In this document: positions 8,979-18,046 of the stretch, in pieces
How the letters are laid out: each line of letters opens with the position of its first letter
Position numbering within the stretch: the first letter of the stretch is position 1
The notes under the pieces: generated by a model
The model's database searches: none
The model's input: only the letters and a program-made list of their open reading frames with translations
What the model was told of the DNA's origin: nothing
Translations under genes and position numbers: made by a program
Assembly (NCBI RefSeq): GCF_000153105.1
Contig: NZ_CH672377.1
Location: 1,644,405 to 1,708,404, forward strand
Direction of reading: 5' to 3'
DNA from: Blastopirellula marina DSM 3645
Lineage (GTDB): Bacteria; Planctomycetota; Planctomycetia; Pirellulales; Pirellulaceae
Length of the DNA: 64,000 bases

Positions 8979-9371
8979 TTACCCATTGGCTTTCAGTTCG
9001 GCCAGATGAAACGCCGTGCCGACCAGTCGATCCCAATGCTCGTGGATGTATTCGGGCGGACCGCCGATTTGCGAGACCACTTCGTGGCACTTTTCGGTCG
9101 GCACCATTTCGATCGCGTCCCACGGACAGACGGTCAGCTCGTAGGGGTTCGTTTTCTTCTGCGGGATGTGGACGCAGACTTCGCACCCAACGCAGCGATC
9201 CAGATCGATCTCGCACCAACTTTGCAGTCCGCCCATGGTTGGATATTGCTCGATCTTGACGATGCAGTCGACCGGGCAGACTTCCAGGCATGACTCGCAG
9301 CCGGTGCAGTTGTCGGCGTTGATAATCGCGACTTCCTTTGGAAGTTTTTTGCGGGGAGCTTTCTTCGCCAC
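8979..9371 (-). CDS. Ferredoxin family protein, two 4Fe-4S clusters with a spaced second motif
   Basis: 130 residues, starting at a GTG with GAGG six bases upstream. The first motif is standard: C22, C25, C28 and C32-P (CTGCESCLEVCP). The second has C60, C63 and C66 as usual, but the fourth cysteine is C82-P, 15 residues away instead of three, with a VHIPQKKTNPYELTV insert. If the usual cross-pairing holds, C82 completes the first cluster and C32 the second. The basic N-terminus (KKAPRKKLPK) is not a signal peptide, so it is cytoplasmic. It is a likely electron carrier; no redox partner gene is adjacent. The ~45-residue tail after C82 has no recognised motif. Confidence 0.85.
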   Translation of the reverse strand: MAKKAPRKKLPKEVAIINADNCTGCESCLEVCPVDCIVKIEQYPTMGGLQSWCEIDLDRCVGCEVCVHIPQKKTNPYELTVCPWDAIEMVPTEKCHEVVSQIGGPPEYIHEHWDRLVGTAFHLAELKANG

Positions 9372-9571
9372 TGGTGACCTCGCTTCGCCGATCAGGACCG
9401 TGTCTGCGCTGGAACTTTAGCGTTGTGACATTATACGGTATGATCGTCCGCGTTAAACCGAAATATTGAGCTTTGTCTCCCCCGCAGCCGACAGGTTGCC
9501 ATTTGCCGCTGGGGCGAGTGAAATAGAGCAACCGCAGGAGCTCTGTTTTTTATTTCTTGAGACTTGGCCGA

Positions 9572-10807
9572 ATGACCCGCAAACGACTGTTAGACCGTTT
9601 TCTCCGCTACGTTCAAGTTGATACCACGGCTGGAGTTCCGGGGGCAGAATACCCTAGTTCGAAGGGGCAATTGGCGCTCGGTAAACTGCTGGCGGACGAG
9701 ATGCGAGCCTTTGGGATCGCCAACGCCGAACAGGACGAATACGGCATCATCTACGCTGAGATTCCCGGCAATGTGGCGGACGCGCCCTCTGTCGCCTTTT
9801 GCGCGCATCTAGACACCTCGCCGGAGACAACCGGCGCCGGCGTGAAACCGCAGGTCATCCAGAATTACGAGGGCGGTGATATCGTATTGCCGGGCGACCC
9901 CAGCCAGGTAATCCGCGAAAGCGAAAATCCAGAGCTGGCCGACCTGCATGGCTGCACGCTGATCACCACCGACGGCACGACGCTGCTCGGAGGCGATGAC
10001 AAAGCCGGAATCGCCGTCATTCTGGAATTGGCCGAAAGATTGCTGGCCGATCCGCAGATGCCGCATGGTCCGGTCAAGATCTTGTTGACCTGCGACGAGG
10101 AAATCGGGCATGGAGTCGACCACGTCGATCTAAAGCGACTCGCGGCCGATGTTTGCTACACGTTGGACGGGGGAGGCGCGGACGAAATCAACGCCGAGAC
10201 TTTCTCGGCCGATATGGCGGTCGTCTCGGTCCACGGCGTCAACATCCATCCGTCGATCGCCAAAGGGCGAATGGTGAATGCGCTGAAAGCGGCCGGGATG
10301 TTTCTCGATCGCTTGCCGCGCGACATGATGTCGCCAGAGACGACCTCGGGCCGCGATGGTTTCGTCCACCCGGTTCAAGTGAAAGGGGGCGTCGCCGAAG
10401 TCGAAATCCAGTTCATCCTCCGTTCGTTCGATATGGCGGAACTCGCAACGCAGGCTGATTTGTTACGCTCGACGGCGCGCAGCGTCGAAGTCGATTTTCC
10501 TGGTTGCAAGCTAGCAGTCGTCACCTCGCCGCAGTACCGCAACATGCGCGAAGGCTTGGAAAAAGAACCGCGTGCGCTCGCTTATGCGATCGAGGCCCAC
10601 CAGCGGCTTTCTCGAACCCCCAAACAGGAAGTCATTCGCGGCGGAACCGATGGTTCGATCCTGACCGAACAGGGATTGCCGTCCCCGAATCTCTCGACGG
10701 GTCAGCACAATCCCCACTCGCCGCTGGAATGGGCCTGTCTGGATGAAATGGAGAAAGCAGTGGAACTTTTAATCTCACTTTTAGGGGTTTGGGCCGAGAA
10801 GAAGTGA
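9572..10807 (+). CDS. pepT: Peptidase T (tripeptide aminopeptidase)
   Basis: About 411 residues, the normal length for PepT. All M20B zinc-peptidase signatures are present: CAHLDTSPE (the metal His and the conserved Asp), GGDDKAG (bridging Asp), TCDEEIGHG (catalytic and metal Glu), the family-specific DGGGADEINAETFSAD, and near the end GGTDGS and a NPHSPLEW His ligand. The enzyme removes the N-terminal residue from tripeptides in the cytoplasm. The ATG at 9572 was taken over a TTG 15 bp upstream. It is monocistronic, and the sequence shows nothing unusual. Confidence 0.95.
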   Translation: MTRKRLLDRFLRYVQVDTTAGVPGAEYPSSKGQLALGKLLADEMRAFGIANAEQDEYGIIYAEIPGNVADAPSVAFCAHLDTSPETTGAGVKPQVIQNYEGGDIVLPGDPSQVIRESENPELADLHGCTLITTDGTTLLGGDDKAGIAVILELAERLLADPQMPHGPVKILLTCDEEIGHGVDHVDLKRLAADVCYTLDGGGADEINAETFSADMAVVSVHGVNIHPSIAKGRMVNALKAAGMFLDRLPRDMMSPETTSGRDGFVHPVQVKGGVAEVEIQFILRSFDMAELATQADLLRSTARSVEVDFPGCKLAVVTSPQYRNMREGLEKEPRALAYAIEAHQRLSRTPKQEVIRGGTDGSILTEQGLPSPNLSTGQHNPHSPLEWACLDEMEKAVELLISLLGVWAEKK

Positions 10808-10981
10808 TGGCGCCGCTAGCTTGACGCTTCCCGATTCTGGCGCCTCCTGCGTTTTTAGGGGAAACAGGTAAACTCGTGAGCCCTTCGGTTCCGAAGATTC
10901 ATCACGTAAGCATGCCGGCAATGCTTATGGTCACCCCTGATATGCGGCGCCAGGCGTCGAAGCCGGAAGGAAAGAAAATCT

Positions 10982-11872
10982 GTGCGACTCTCGATCATCA
11001 TCCCGGCGCTGCATGACGCGGCGCTGCTTGAAGAGACGATGCTGTCGGTGCTAGAAAATCGCCCCGCCTACGCCGATGTTGTTGTCGTTCACACCGGTTT
11101 TTATACCGATCCGTACGAGCTGGCCGGCGAAGTCAAATTCGTCGAAGCCCGCAGTGCCGTCACCGATGCTCAGTGCTGGATGATTGGCGCCGCTGCTTCC
11201 AGCGGCGAGATCATTCACCTGCTTGCGTCTGGCGTTGTCGCCACGGCGGGCTGGGCTGACAGCATACGGTCAATGTTCGCCGATCCGGCAGTTGCCGCTG
11301 TTTCGCCTGCGCTCCGCTGTGACGACGCGATTGCGTCGATCGGCGTCGCGGCCGACTCGCTCGGCTATCGGCGATTTCTGCGGCTGGAAGAGGGGAAATC
11401 GCTGGTCGGGCCAAGTCGCCTGGCGGCGTTTTATCGCCGTAGTTGGCTAGAGCCGCTACTTCCAGCCGCTGCGTCGCTTGGTGATCAAGCCGCCGATCTG
11501 GACATCGCCTACTCACTGAAGGCGCAAGGTCTGCTCAGCCGGCCGACCACCGCGTCGCAGTTGATGGTGAAACCTGCCGCACTGCAACAAGATCGCGATT
11601 TCGCCGCGGCCGCAGCCGCCGAGCGCCTGCGAGCACGGCATCCGCAACAGTTGGATACGACCAGCTACTGGAACCAGGTGATCGCCCAAACATTGAAGGC
11701 GCTGCCTAGCCCCAAAGCGATCGGCGTCTTGCTGGGGCACCTCGGCGGCGCTCGCGGAGAACGTCCGGTCGCGCTGGAACCAGCCGAGATTGACCAGCAC
11801 GACGCTCCGGCGACGATCCGCATGCCGCAGCGACCAACATCGCAATCCAACACCGACCGCGCCGCCGCCTAA
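10982..11872 (+). CDS. Glycosyltransferase family 2-like protein
   Basis: About 296 residues from a GTG start. The opening RLSIIIPALHDAALLEETMLS, then ENRPAYADVVVVHTG, is the first Rossmann-like half of a GT-A glycosyltransferase of family 2. The usual DDxS sugar-nucleotide aspartates are not obvious and the normal DxD position reads LLASGVVATAGWADS, so it may be a divergent or inactive transferase. The C-terminal ~60 residues are low in structure and rich in P, Q and N. A clear terminator follows. The acceptor and donor cannot be inferred from the neighbours. Confidence 0.6.
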   Translation: MRLSIIIPALHDAALLEETMLSVLENRPAYADVVVVHTGFYTDPYELAGEVKFVEARSAVTDAQCWMIGAAASSGEIIHLLASGVVATAGWADSIRSMFADPAVAAVSPALRCDDAIASIGVAADSLGYRRFLRLEEGKSLVGPSRLAAFYRRSWLEPLLPAAASLGDQAADLDIAYSLKAQGLLSRPTTASQLMVKPAALQQDRDFAAAAAAERLRARHPQQLDTTSYWNQVIAQTLKALPSPKAIGVLLGHLGGARGERPVALEPAEIDQHDAPATIRMPQRPTSQSNTDRAAA

Positions 11873-11906
11873 CGCGGCCAACCACCCGAGCAATCCTTCG
11901 AGACCC

Positions 11907-11932
11907 ACCTGCGACCGCACGCAGGTTTTTTT
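11907..11932 (+). terminator. Rho-independent terminator of the glycosyltransferase gene
   Basis: The stem ACCTGCG/CGCAGGT with a six-base loop is followed by seven T, 34 bp after the stop codon. A second hairpin without a T run (stem CCCGACCAG/CTGGTCGGG, 11962-11990) lies just after the end of the convergent oxidoreductase gene. Confidence 0.88.
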
Positions 11933-12009
11933 ATGCGCCCAGGGAAGAGCGGCTTGGGTCGCCCGACCAGCCTGTTCCTGACTGGTCGGGTCGCCCAGCA
12001 ATCCGTTGA

Positions 12010-13320
12010 CTACACGGTCCAGTCGCGCGTTCCCCGCGAACGGAGCAAATTGGCCTCGTCGTCGCCGACAAATTCTTCCTTCACCGGATCCAACGTCAGC
12101 TTGCGCTGCAAAATCCAGGCAATCGCCGCGGCATGGCTCGCGATGTGCGAACGTCGCATCACGTCCTGATTGGCGGCGGTCATTTCACGCGTTCGCATGC
12201 AGTCGAAGAAGTTGCGAGCGTGGGTCGAAACGTCGAGACCATTTACCCGTTTTTTCGCCTCCGGCAACTGCTTGCGCAGCGACTCCGGCTCGATGGCAAT
12301 CTCGCCGCTATCGCCGGTTTCGACCCAACCCTGATCACCAATAAAGCGGACCGGACAAGTGCCAAGCCGCGTAATATAGTGCGGTTCGCGTTTGCCGAAC
12401 GGCTGCGGCAGAAAGTCGAGCACCAGTTTCACGCCGTTGGCGTAATGACACACGATGTTCTCTTGGCTCGGCACATATTCAATCGGCATCGTGTCATCGG
12501 ACTGATTCGCCCATTGGCACAAGTCGACCGTATGGGCGCCCCAGTCCAACAGCCGCGCACCGGAATCAAAATCCCATTGTCCGCGCCAACCGCCGCCGAC
12601 ATATTTTTTGTTGTAAGGACGCCAAGCGGCCGGGCCAAGCCACATATTCCAATCGCAGACATCTTTGGCCGGCTCCGCTTCAGCTGGCAGCCAACTGTTC
12701 TCTAGCACTGGATTGTAGACCGAAGCATGCAACGTATGCAGCTTGCCAAGTTTACCCGAGTGCGCGATTTCGACCGCCTTTTTAAAGTTCGCAACGCTTC
12801 GGCGCTGCGTGCCTGCTTGGAAGACGCGCTGCTCGCGGTGCATCGTGTCAGCGAGCTTTTGGCAATCGGCGATCGTGATGCCGCACGGCTTTTCGCTATA
12901 AACATCTTTTCCAGCTTCGGCGGCCAGAATCGACGCGGCCGAGTGCCAACGATCGCCGGTCGCGATCAGGACCGCGTCGATGTCTTTACGAGCGAGCAGT
13001 TCGCGAAAGTCTTGATACAGCACGCAATCGGCGTTGCCATAGTGCGAGTCAACCAAGGTTTTGCCGGCGTCGCGGCGACTTGCCTGCACGTCAGCGATCG
13101 CGACGCATTGCACATCTTGGAACGGCAACATCGCTTTCAGATCGTACGTGCAGCGGGGACCAATTCCGATGACGCCGAGGGTGATCTTATCGTTGGGAGC
13201 AACTTGGCCATCGGCGCCATATACGGTCGACGGTACGATGGTCGCCAGCGAAGCGGCCGTGACCGCCGCGGTCGAAGCGACGAGAAAATCTCGTCGCGAT
13301 GATTGATCAGAAGCAGTCAT
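12010..13320 (-). CDS. Tat-exported Gfo/Idh/MocA family oxidoreductase
   Basis: About 436 residues from the ATG 13318-13320; a longer in-frame start 45 bp upstream is less likely because the Tat signal then would not be N-terminal. The signal has the twin arginine SRRDFLV followed by an Ala-rich hydrophobic stretch. Mature sequence: the NAD(P)-binding GVIGIGPRC turn, then the characteristic SEKPCG lysine motif, then the alpha/beta C-terminal domain. Such periplasmic Gfo/Idh proteins are abundant in planctomycetes and are thought to act on sugars or polyols with a tightly bound cofactor. The gene lies 66 bp downstream of the FecR/LamG gene on the same strand, so it may belong to the same unit. 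Confidence 0.9.
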   Translation of the reverse strand: MTASDQSSRRDFLVASTAAVTAASLATIVPSTVYGADGQVAPNDKITLGVIGIGPRCTYDLKAMLPFQDVQCVAIADVQASRRDAGKTLVDSHYGNADCVLYQDFRELLARKDIDAVLIATGDRWHSAASILAAEAGKDVYSEKPCGITIADCQKLADTMHREQRVFQAGTQRRSVANFKKAVEIAHSGKLGKLHTLHASVYNPVLENSWLPAEAEPAKDVCDWNMWLGPAAWRPYNKKYVGGGWRGQWDFDSGARLLDWGAHTVDLCQWANQSDDTMPIEYVPSQENIVCHYANGVKLVLDFLPQPFGKREPHYITRLGTCPVRFIGDQGWVETGDSGEIAIEPESLRKQLPEAKKRVNGLDVSTHARNFFDCMRTREMTAANQDVMRRSHIASHAAAIAWILQRKLTLDPVKEEFVGDDEANLLRSRGTRDWTV

Positions 13321-13386
13321 GAGGCGTTTTCCTTTGCAAAGGGGTGGGTAACTTTGAAGTCGCATCCGTAAGCGTGAAATCGTGGA

Positions 13387-14922
13387 TCAATTCGGTCCGT
13401 GGGGGAGCGTTTCTCCGGGATGCTCGAAAAGGTAGCGAATCGCTACCTCGTCTAACGCGCGCCCATAAAGCTGGACGTCATCGAGCTCTCCCCCCAGGAA
13501 TTGCTCTGCTTGGGCATGATTGGAAGGAACGCGCCCCAAGTAGGCGGATGTAGGGTTCTGTAATTGAATGGGAGCAATTGCCCGCGTGTTGATGACTCCC
13601 CCCATTCTTTTGGGTTCGATCAGCGCTCGACCATCCCGGTAAAGAGTGACGCTGCCGCCGCTGACCGAGACGGCGACTTGGTGCCAGCGATCAGGCTGCC
13701 AAGGAGCTACGCTCGCCGAAATCCGATCAAACCGATCTCCCTGCTGCCAACCATAGTAGAGCCAATTCTCTTCCAGCTCAAATTGAATACGTTGTTGGGC
13801 CGTGCCGTCTGAAACGGAGAAGACGATATCGTCCGCGTTTCGCACCCATGCGGTGAGCGTAAAAGCGCTGGCGCCGGTCAGCGCCGACAAATGCTCGCTA
13901 AAGTCGACAAAGCCATCGGCGCCCAGTTCCAAGGCCTGGCCCGCTTTCCCTGGTCGCGAACGCCGGCTGGTCGACATGTTCAACTTGCCATCGAATTGAT
14001 GAGGGGAACTGTCGACAACGTTGGTGCTGTCGGCGCTGTCGTCCAATCGCCAGTGCGCCAGTAGGCGGGGATCGGCGGCGCCTCCTTGAATCGACGTGAT
14101 CTCGCCTGACGAATCAATCGCGGCCGATTCTCCGGCGCTCAGCGACTGGATACGATTGGCTCGACCGGCGCTTGACAAATACAAATCGACCAGCCCGTCG
14201 ACAACGTTGATCTCGGCGGCGCCAGACTGCTGACTGACCGACAAGTCAAACTCGGTCCCTAAGTCAACAACTTCCATCGACGCGGTGCCGACGGCAAAAT
14301 CACGAGCGCTTTCAGGAGCATGCACTCGCACGGCGCCATAGTTCAAAAATCCCCGCAGCGGCGAGTCAATTGCGAACGACGCGGGGCCATCAATGTTTAC
14401 CGTCGCGCCGCTGCTAAAGGTCAATTCGATCGTGCCAGCGTCAAGATTGATCCAACCTTTCTCGAGCGCAGCGCCAATCTTTAGGGCGCGACCAAAAGGG
14501 TCGCTCCATTTCGTACCGGGGCCGATCGACGTCAAAGTTGCGATGGCGACATCTTGCGTCGAATCGCTTTGGACGCCGAGCCCAAGCGGAAAACCGATGA
14601 ACAGCCCGACCAACAAAGCGGCGATCGCCAACAGCCAGCCATGCCGCTGGAGAGAACTGGCTCGGCTTGATTTCGGATCGAGCGCGGGAGTTTTATTTTC
14701 AGCGGCAGCAATTGCGGCAAGCGGATCGTCTATGCCGGGAGTCGCCGCAAAACGCCAAGCCAAGTGCGCATCGATCGCCTGATGACGGACGAATAGGTCG
14801 AGCGCCTCAGCATCGTTTTGCAGCAACGCGTTGAGCTGAGCCTTCTCTGCGGCGGAAAGTTCGGCCTGATCCATTCGCTTCAGCAACTGCGCTAGTTCGT
14901 CATTCGGCTGACGCTCACTCAT
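13387..14922 (-). CDS. FecR/LamG membrane protein, partner of the adjacent ECF sigma factor
   Basis: 511 residues. The N-terminal ~95 residues are cytoplasmic and resemble the anti-sigma-like helical segment (ELAQLLKRMDQAELSAAEKA). One membrane helix follows at about 97-120 (WLLAIAALLVGLFIGFPLGL). Next comes a FecR domain with the beta-rich LTFSSGATVNIDGPASFAI and VVDLGTEFDLSV segments. A C-terminal LamG/concanavalin-like domain spans about 290-500 (HWRLDDSADS, FTLTAWVRNADD, WHQVAVSVSGGSVTLYRDG). The stop of the sigma gene overlaps this ATG by four bases, which supports translational coupling. I infer a membrane sensor whose outer LamG domain may bind a glycan or protein, with the N-terminus holding the sigma factor. 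Confidence 0.88.
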   Translation of the reverse strand: MSERQPNDELAQLLKRMDQAELSAAEKAQLNALLQNDAEALDLFVRHQAIDAHLAWRFAATPGIDDPLAAIAAAENKTPALDPKSSRASSLQRHGWLLAIAALLVGLFIGFPLGLGVQSDSTQDVAIATLTSIGPGTKWSDPFGRALKIGAALEKGWINLDAGTIELTFSSGATVNIDGPASFAIDSPLRGFLNYGAVRVHAPESARDFAVGTASMEVVDLGTEFDLSVSQQSGAAEINVVDGLVDLYLSSAGRANRIQSLSAGESAAIDSSGEITSIQGGAADPRLLAHWRLDDSADSTNVVDSSPHQFDGKLNMSTSRRSRPGKAGQALELGADGFVDFSEHLSALTGASAFTLTAWVRNADDIVFSVSDGTAQQRIQFELEENWLYYGWQQGDRFDRISASVAPWQPDRWHQVAVSVSGGSVTLYRDGRALIEPKRMGGVINTRAIAPIQLQNPTSAYLGRVPSNHAQAEQFLGGELDDVQLYGRALDEVAIRYLFEHPGETLPHGPN

Positions 14923-15452
14923 GGTCTCGCTTCCGTCGCTAGTTTACGTTCAATGCAACTCGCCAAACGCAGACGAAGCCGATACAGCAGATCGGCCACC
15001 GAGCCGGCTGTCTTCTCGAACTCGTCGGCGATCTGTGCGACCGAAAGTCCATCGGTATAACGACGCCGAAGAATATGAACGCGACTCTCCTCCAGTTCGC
15101 CCAAACAACTCTCGAGCGCTCCTAGCGAATCATGACCGGCGCGGGCCGCCGTTTCGGACCTGGCTGCGACCAAACTGACCACCTCGTCGGTCAGCACCAG
15201 GCGATCCCGTTGCTGGCGCTTCCGAAACGCCAAAACTTGCAGCCGCGCGAAGCGGCACGCCCAAGGCCAGAAGTCGAGCGTCGAATCGTATTCGCTCCGC
15301 TTTTTCCAGAGCGCCAAATTGGTTTCGGATAGGATATCGCGCGCATCCGCCGCATGGGGCGCCAACGTCAGGACAAACGCAAATAGGCCCGGCTGCGCCG
15401 CCGTCATCCGCGCGACGAATTGCTCGTTTTGTGCTTCGGTGGGGTCGGGCAT
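14919..15452 (-). CDS. ECF-type RNA polymerase sigma factor (Rhodopirellula/Verrucomicrobium family)
   Basis: About 177 residues from the ATG 15450-15452 (MPDPTEAQ); an upstream ATG adds 14 residues. Region 2 is seen as AFVLTLAPHAADARDILSET, with FWPWACRFARLQVLAFRKRQ as the 2.3/2.4 DNA-melting and -10 recognition part. Region 4 is SRVHILRRRYTDGLSVAQIA with a helix-turn-helix in ADEFEKTAGSVADLLYRLR. No anti-sigma gene of RseA type is present; the FecR/LamG protein encoded directly downstream with a four-base overlap is the natural partner. Such sigma/FecR pairs usually control their own operon. Confidence 0.92.
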   Translation of the reverse strand: MPDPTEAQNEQFVARMTAAQPGLFAFVLTLAPHAADARDILSETNLALWKKRSEYDSTLDFWPWACRFARLQVLAFRKRQQRDRLVLTDEVVSLVAARSETAARAGHDSLGALESCLGELEESRVHILRRRYTDGLSVAQIADEFEKTAGSVADLLYRLRLRLASCIERKLATEARP

Positions 15453-15626
15453 GCGGGGATTGGCGAGTAATCGAAAACGTGAACGCGACGACAAGCGGAT
15501 GTCTCAAATGAGAATTAGTCTTGCTGGGCCGATCCATCAGACGAAAAATCTTGGATCGCAGTGAAATATCGCAGAATTTCGATTTCTCCCCACTTTTTCG
15601 CCAGATTAAAGCCCAATGCGGCGCGA

Positions 15627-16247
15627 CTAAGTCAACAATCTGGCTTCCACACGGCAACCAAACAGCTTCGCCAGGTCGACGGCCAGCGGTTGCTCTTCGC
15701 TCCAGCGACGAGGGCGACCTTCGTGAAAAAATTCGCCATAGTGAAATTCGATCATCGCCCAGGGATGCCCGACCTTGGCGTCGTAGGTGCGCTCGATCAG
15801 CTCGATCGGCTGTGAGAAGAGATGGATATCGAGCGTCGGCGCAACCATTTCATGAGGATCGAGCGACTCGGGAAGTTCACCATCGGGCCAGACATCTTCG
15901 TTGGTGACCGGCTGCAACAAGCCTTCGATATCGCGCCGCAAGCAGCGTGGCTCAAAGGCCCAATGCAGCCACTGAAGATTCGGGTCGGCCCAAACGCGCT
16001 GATCGCCGCTGTCGGTAAACAACGTCTGCGTCGCGTGCGTCTCTTCCGGAGAATGGATCGGCGGAGCCAGCGGGTGGTGCAGATAACCATGCTCTACAAA
16101 CGCATCCACGATTTTGTCGGCCGTGGCCGTCAGATCGAGCGTCTCATCAGGTCGCGGCGGACGCGGACGAGGAGTCGCTCCGAACAAGTTGCGCGAGAGC
16201 CAACCTGGCTCGTACGGTTCTTCCGTGATAATGACAAAGCTGCCCAT
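15627..16247 (-). CDS. Hypothetical protein, 206 residues
   Basis: Not recognised. A well-formed ORF with the codon use of its neighbours and a clean ATG. The protein is acidic, rich in Trp, His and Pro, with no signal peptide or membrane helix. It starts with GSFVIITEEPYEPGWLSRNL and has an internal LDLTATADKIVDAFVEHGYLHHPL segment that looks like a helix after a strand. A conserved-looking FFHEGRPRRWSEEQPLAVDL lies near the end. A terminator-like hairpin lies upstream on the same strand (16325-16358), so it is transcribed separately from the DUF1559 pair. Confidence 0.6.
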   Translation of the reverse strand: MGSFVIITEEPYEPGWLSRNLFGATPRPRPPRPDETLDLTATADKIVDAFVEHGYLHHPLAPPIHSPEETHATQTLFTDSGDQRVWADPNLQWLHWAFEPRCLRRDIEGLLQPVTNEDVWPDGELPESLDPHEMVAPTLDIHLFSQPIELIERTYDAKVGHPWAMIEFHYGEFFHEGRPRRWSEEQPLAVDLAKLFGCRVEARLLT

Positions 16248-16324
16248 GCGGTTGTTCCGAATGAGATGGAAACCAGAAGTTGCAAAACAAGGAGTTCCAT
16301 CTTATCGCAAATCGCGGTCAGCGC

Positions 16325-16358
16325 AAAAACAAGGCGAACCCCGCATGGGAGGTTCGCC
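16325..16358 (-). terminator. Rho-independent terminator of the second DUF1559/lipoprotein pair
   Basis: On the minus strand, GGCGAACC pairs with GGTTCGCC around a ten-base loop and is followed by TTGTTTTTG. It lies 36 bp after the lipoprotein stop at 16394. Confidence 0.85.
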
Positions 16359-16393
16359 GATGGAAGGGTGAGAATACTTCGATCGATCCGGTA

Positions 16394-16783
16394 TTACTTC
16401 GCCAGGTGAAAATCAAGATCGTCACGATCGGCGTTGACGGTAATCTTCATTGCCGACTTGTCGTTGAACTTTTTGGACAAAAACGACTCGATCTCTTCGA
16501 CAGGTTCGCCCGGATTTGGTTCGACGATCCTTCCTGTTTTCCGGTAGCCTTTAATCTGTACGAGCTTTTCCCCAGGCGAAGTTTTCAGATCGTATCTGCC
16601 GTCCGTAACTACCGAGTGAAAACTGGCGCCGACGCCGTCGGCGTCTTGGAGCAACAGTTCGCCATTTTGCAAGGGAACGCCGTTGTACGAGATCTCCCCT
16701 TGCAGGTGATACATGGGCGCCTGGCTGGGACCGCAAGCTGCGCAGGCCAGCAAGATCAAACCGATTGGCAATAATAATTTCAT
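16394..16783 (-). CDS. Small lipoprotein with transthyretin-like fold (second DUF1559 partner)
   Basis: About 129 residues from the ATG 16781-16783. The signal peptide ends LLACAACG, with a good lipobox Cys. The mature part reads HLQGEISYNGVPLQNGELLL, then TDGRYDLKTSPGEKLVQIKG, the single beta-sandwich pattern seen in the partners of the other two DUF1559 proteins. It lies 44 bp after the DUF1559 stop on the same strand, so it is very probably co-transcribed with it. Function unknown. Confidence 0.8.
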   Translation of the reverse strand: MKLLLPIGLILLACAACGPSQAPMYHLQGEISYNGVPLQNGELLLQDADGVGASFHSVVTDGRYDLKTSPGEKLVQIKGYRKTGRIVEPNPGEPVEEIESFLSKKFNDKSAMKITVNADRDDLDFHLAK

Positions 16784-16827
16784 CACAATTCTCCAACGTG
16801 GAAGGATCGTAGTGAGAGGACGCGACG

Positions 16828-17751
16828 CTACTCCGAGATCACCTCGGAACCAGCGCGCGTGCTGAGCGCCTTCCATGTTTGCAGCGAAATCGTATTGCTG
16901 AAGAACGCCACCGCGCCGTCAGCCGTGGTCGCCATCACGCCGCCGGGATGATAACTGCGAGCGAAATTTTCCTTTTCATCGGTGGTGCTGATGGAGACGC
17001 AAGGCGCGTGCTCAAACGTCGTGGTTTTGCATTCATAGATTCGATCCGGCACGGTGGTATTAGGACCTTGCGCGGTTGTAAAACCGTACGACCCGGTCGG
17101 CGCGCCTCCCCAATAGCCTCCGGCGCCGCCCCAGCCGTTGACGCCGGGTCGACAGATTGATTCGCTAAAAACGAGCGTGTTGGAGGTTCCGTCAAGCAGT
17201 GACGACATTTTGGTTTTCGATTGGTGATAAAAGGCGCCCTGCATCAATGTCGAGCTGGTGCTGGTAGCGGCGTATTGATAAAGCATGTAGCCGTCGCCGG
17301 TGCAGGCGATGTAATTGCCCTGGAATCCCCCGTCGACTTTCGAACCGGCCCCTCCCATCGCATCTTGCTCAGCTTCGGAAGGACAACGAAACGCGGGCAG
17401 CTGCTCCGTCTTAAAGCTGCCCGTCATGTTGTGAACATACTGATTCGTGTCGGCTTTATACTGATCGGCCAGGTTGTTCAGTTCCAAAAATGGCAATAGC
17501 TGCTGCATCCAGGTATCGCGCCGATGGTACGTGCCGACGTCAAAGTATCCATGCGGAAAGATTTGAAACGTGTCGTGATAGTTGTGCAGCGCCAAGCCAA
17601 GCTGTTTTTGCTTGTTGCTGCAGCTCATGCGACGAGCGGCCTCGCGGGCCTGCTGCACCGCCGGAAGTAACAATGCAATCAATACGCCAATGATGGCGAT
17701 GACCACTAACAATTCGACGAGCGTAAAACCACGATGATTGCGTAGACGCAT
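16828..17751 (-). CDS. DUF1559 prepilin-like protein (second copy)
   Basis: About 307 residues from the ATG 17749-17751, which has GGAAAGG about ten bases upstream; upstream in-frame starts lack this. N-terminal prepilin leader RLRNHRG, then [40 protein letters not shown] and the NYHDTF segment. The C-terminal box is complete: [12 protein letters not shown], an H-x9-DG motif. The body is Gly/Ser/Thr-rich. It is expected to be processed by a prepilin peptidase and to sit in the envelope. It is the first gene of a two-gene unit with the lipoprotein at 16394-16783. Confidence 0.93.
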   Translation of the reverse strand: MRLRNHRGFTLVELLVVIAIIGVLIALLLPAVQQAREAARRMSCSNKQKQLGLALHNYHDTFQIFPHGYFDVGTYHRRDTWMQQLLPFLELNNLADQYKADTNQYVHNMTGSFKTEQLPAFRCPSEAEQDAMGGAGSKVDGGFQGNYIACTGDGYMLYQYAATSTSSTLMQGAFYHQSKTKMSSLLDGTSNTLVFSESICRPGVNGWGGAGGYWGGAPTGSYGFTTAQGPNTTVPDRIYECKTTTFEHAPCVSISTTDEKENFARSYHPGGVMATTADGAVAFFSNTISLQTWKALSTRAGSEVISE

Positions 17752-18046
17752 GCCGATCCCTTTCCGGGGCATGGAGAATAGGAAGAATCGCAATGACTGA
17801 TGAAACAGCCGATGGCGCCAGCATCGCAAACCGCGACGAACATCAAGAGCCGCTTTTAATGTCACGTAATATCACCCATTATAGAATGACGCGCGCAGGG
17901 GGAGCTGCGCATTTGTTATCCACGACTACCCAATTCTGCGCAACTGCCGAGGAAACTTCAATCAATCCTGTGGCAAATTAGCGGCGCCCTGTCGGGAAGA
18001 ACCGGTCGCTCCCAGTGGGGCCCCTGCTGTCTGCAGCATCTCGCTT

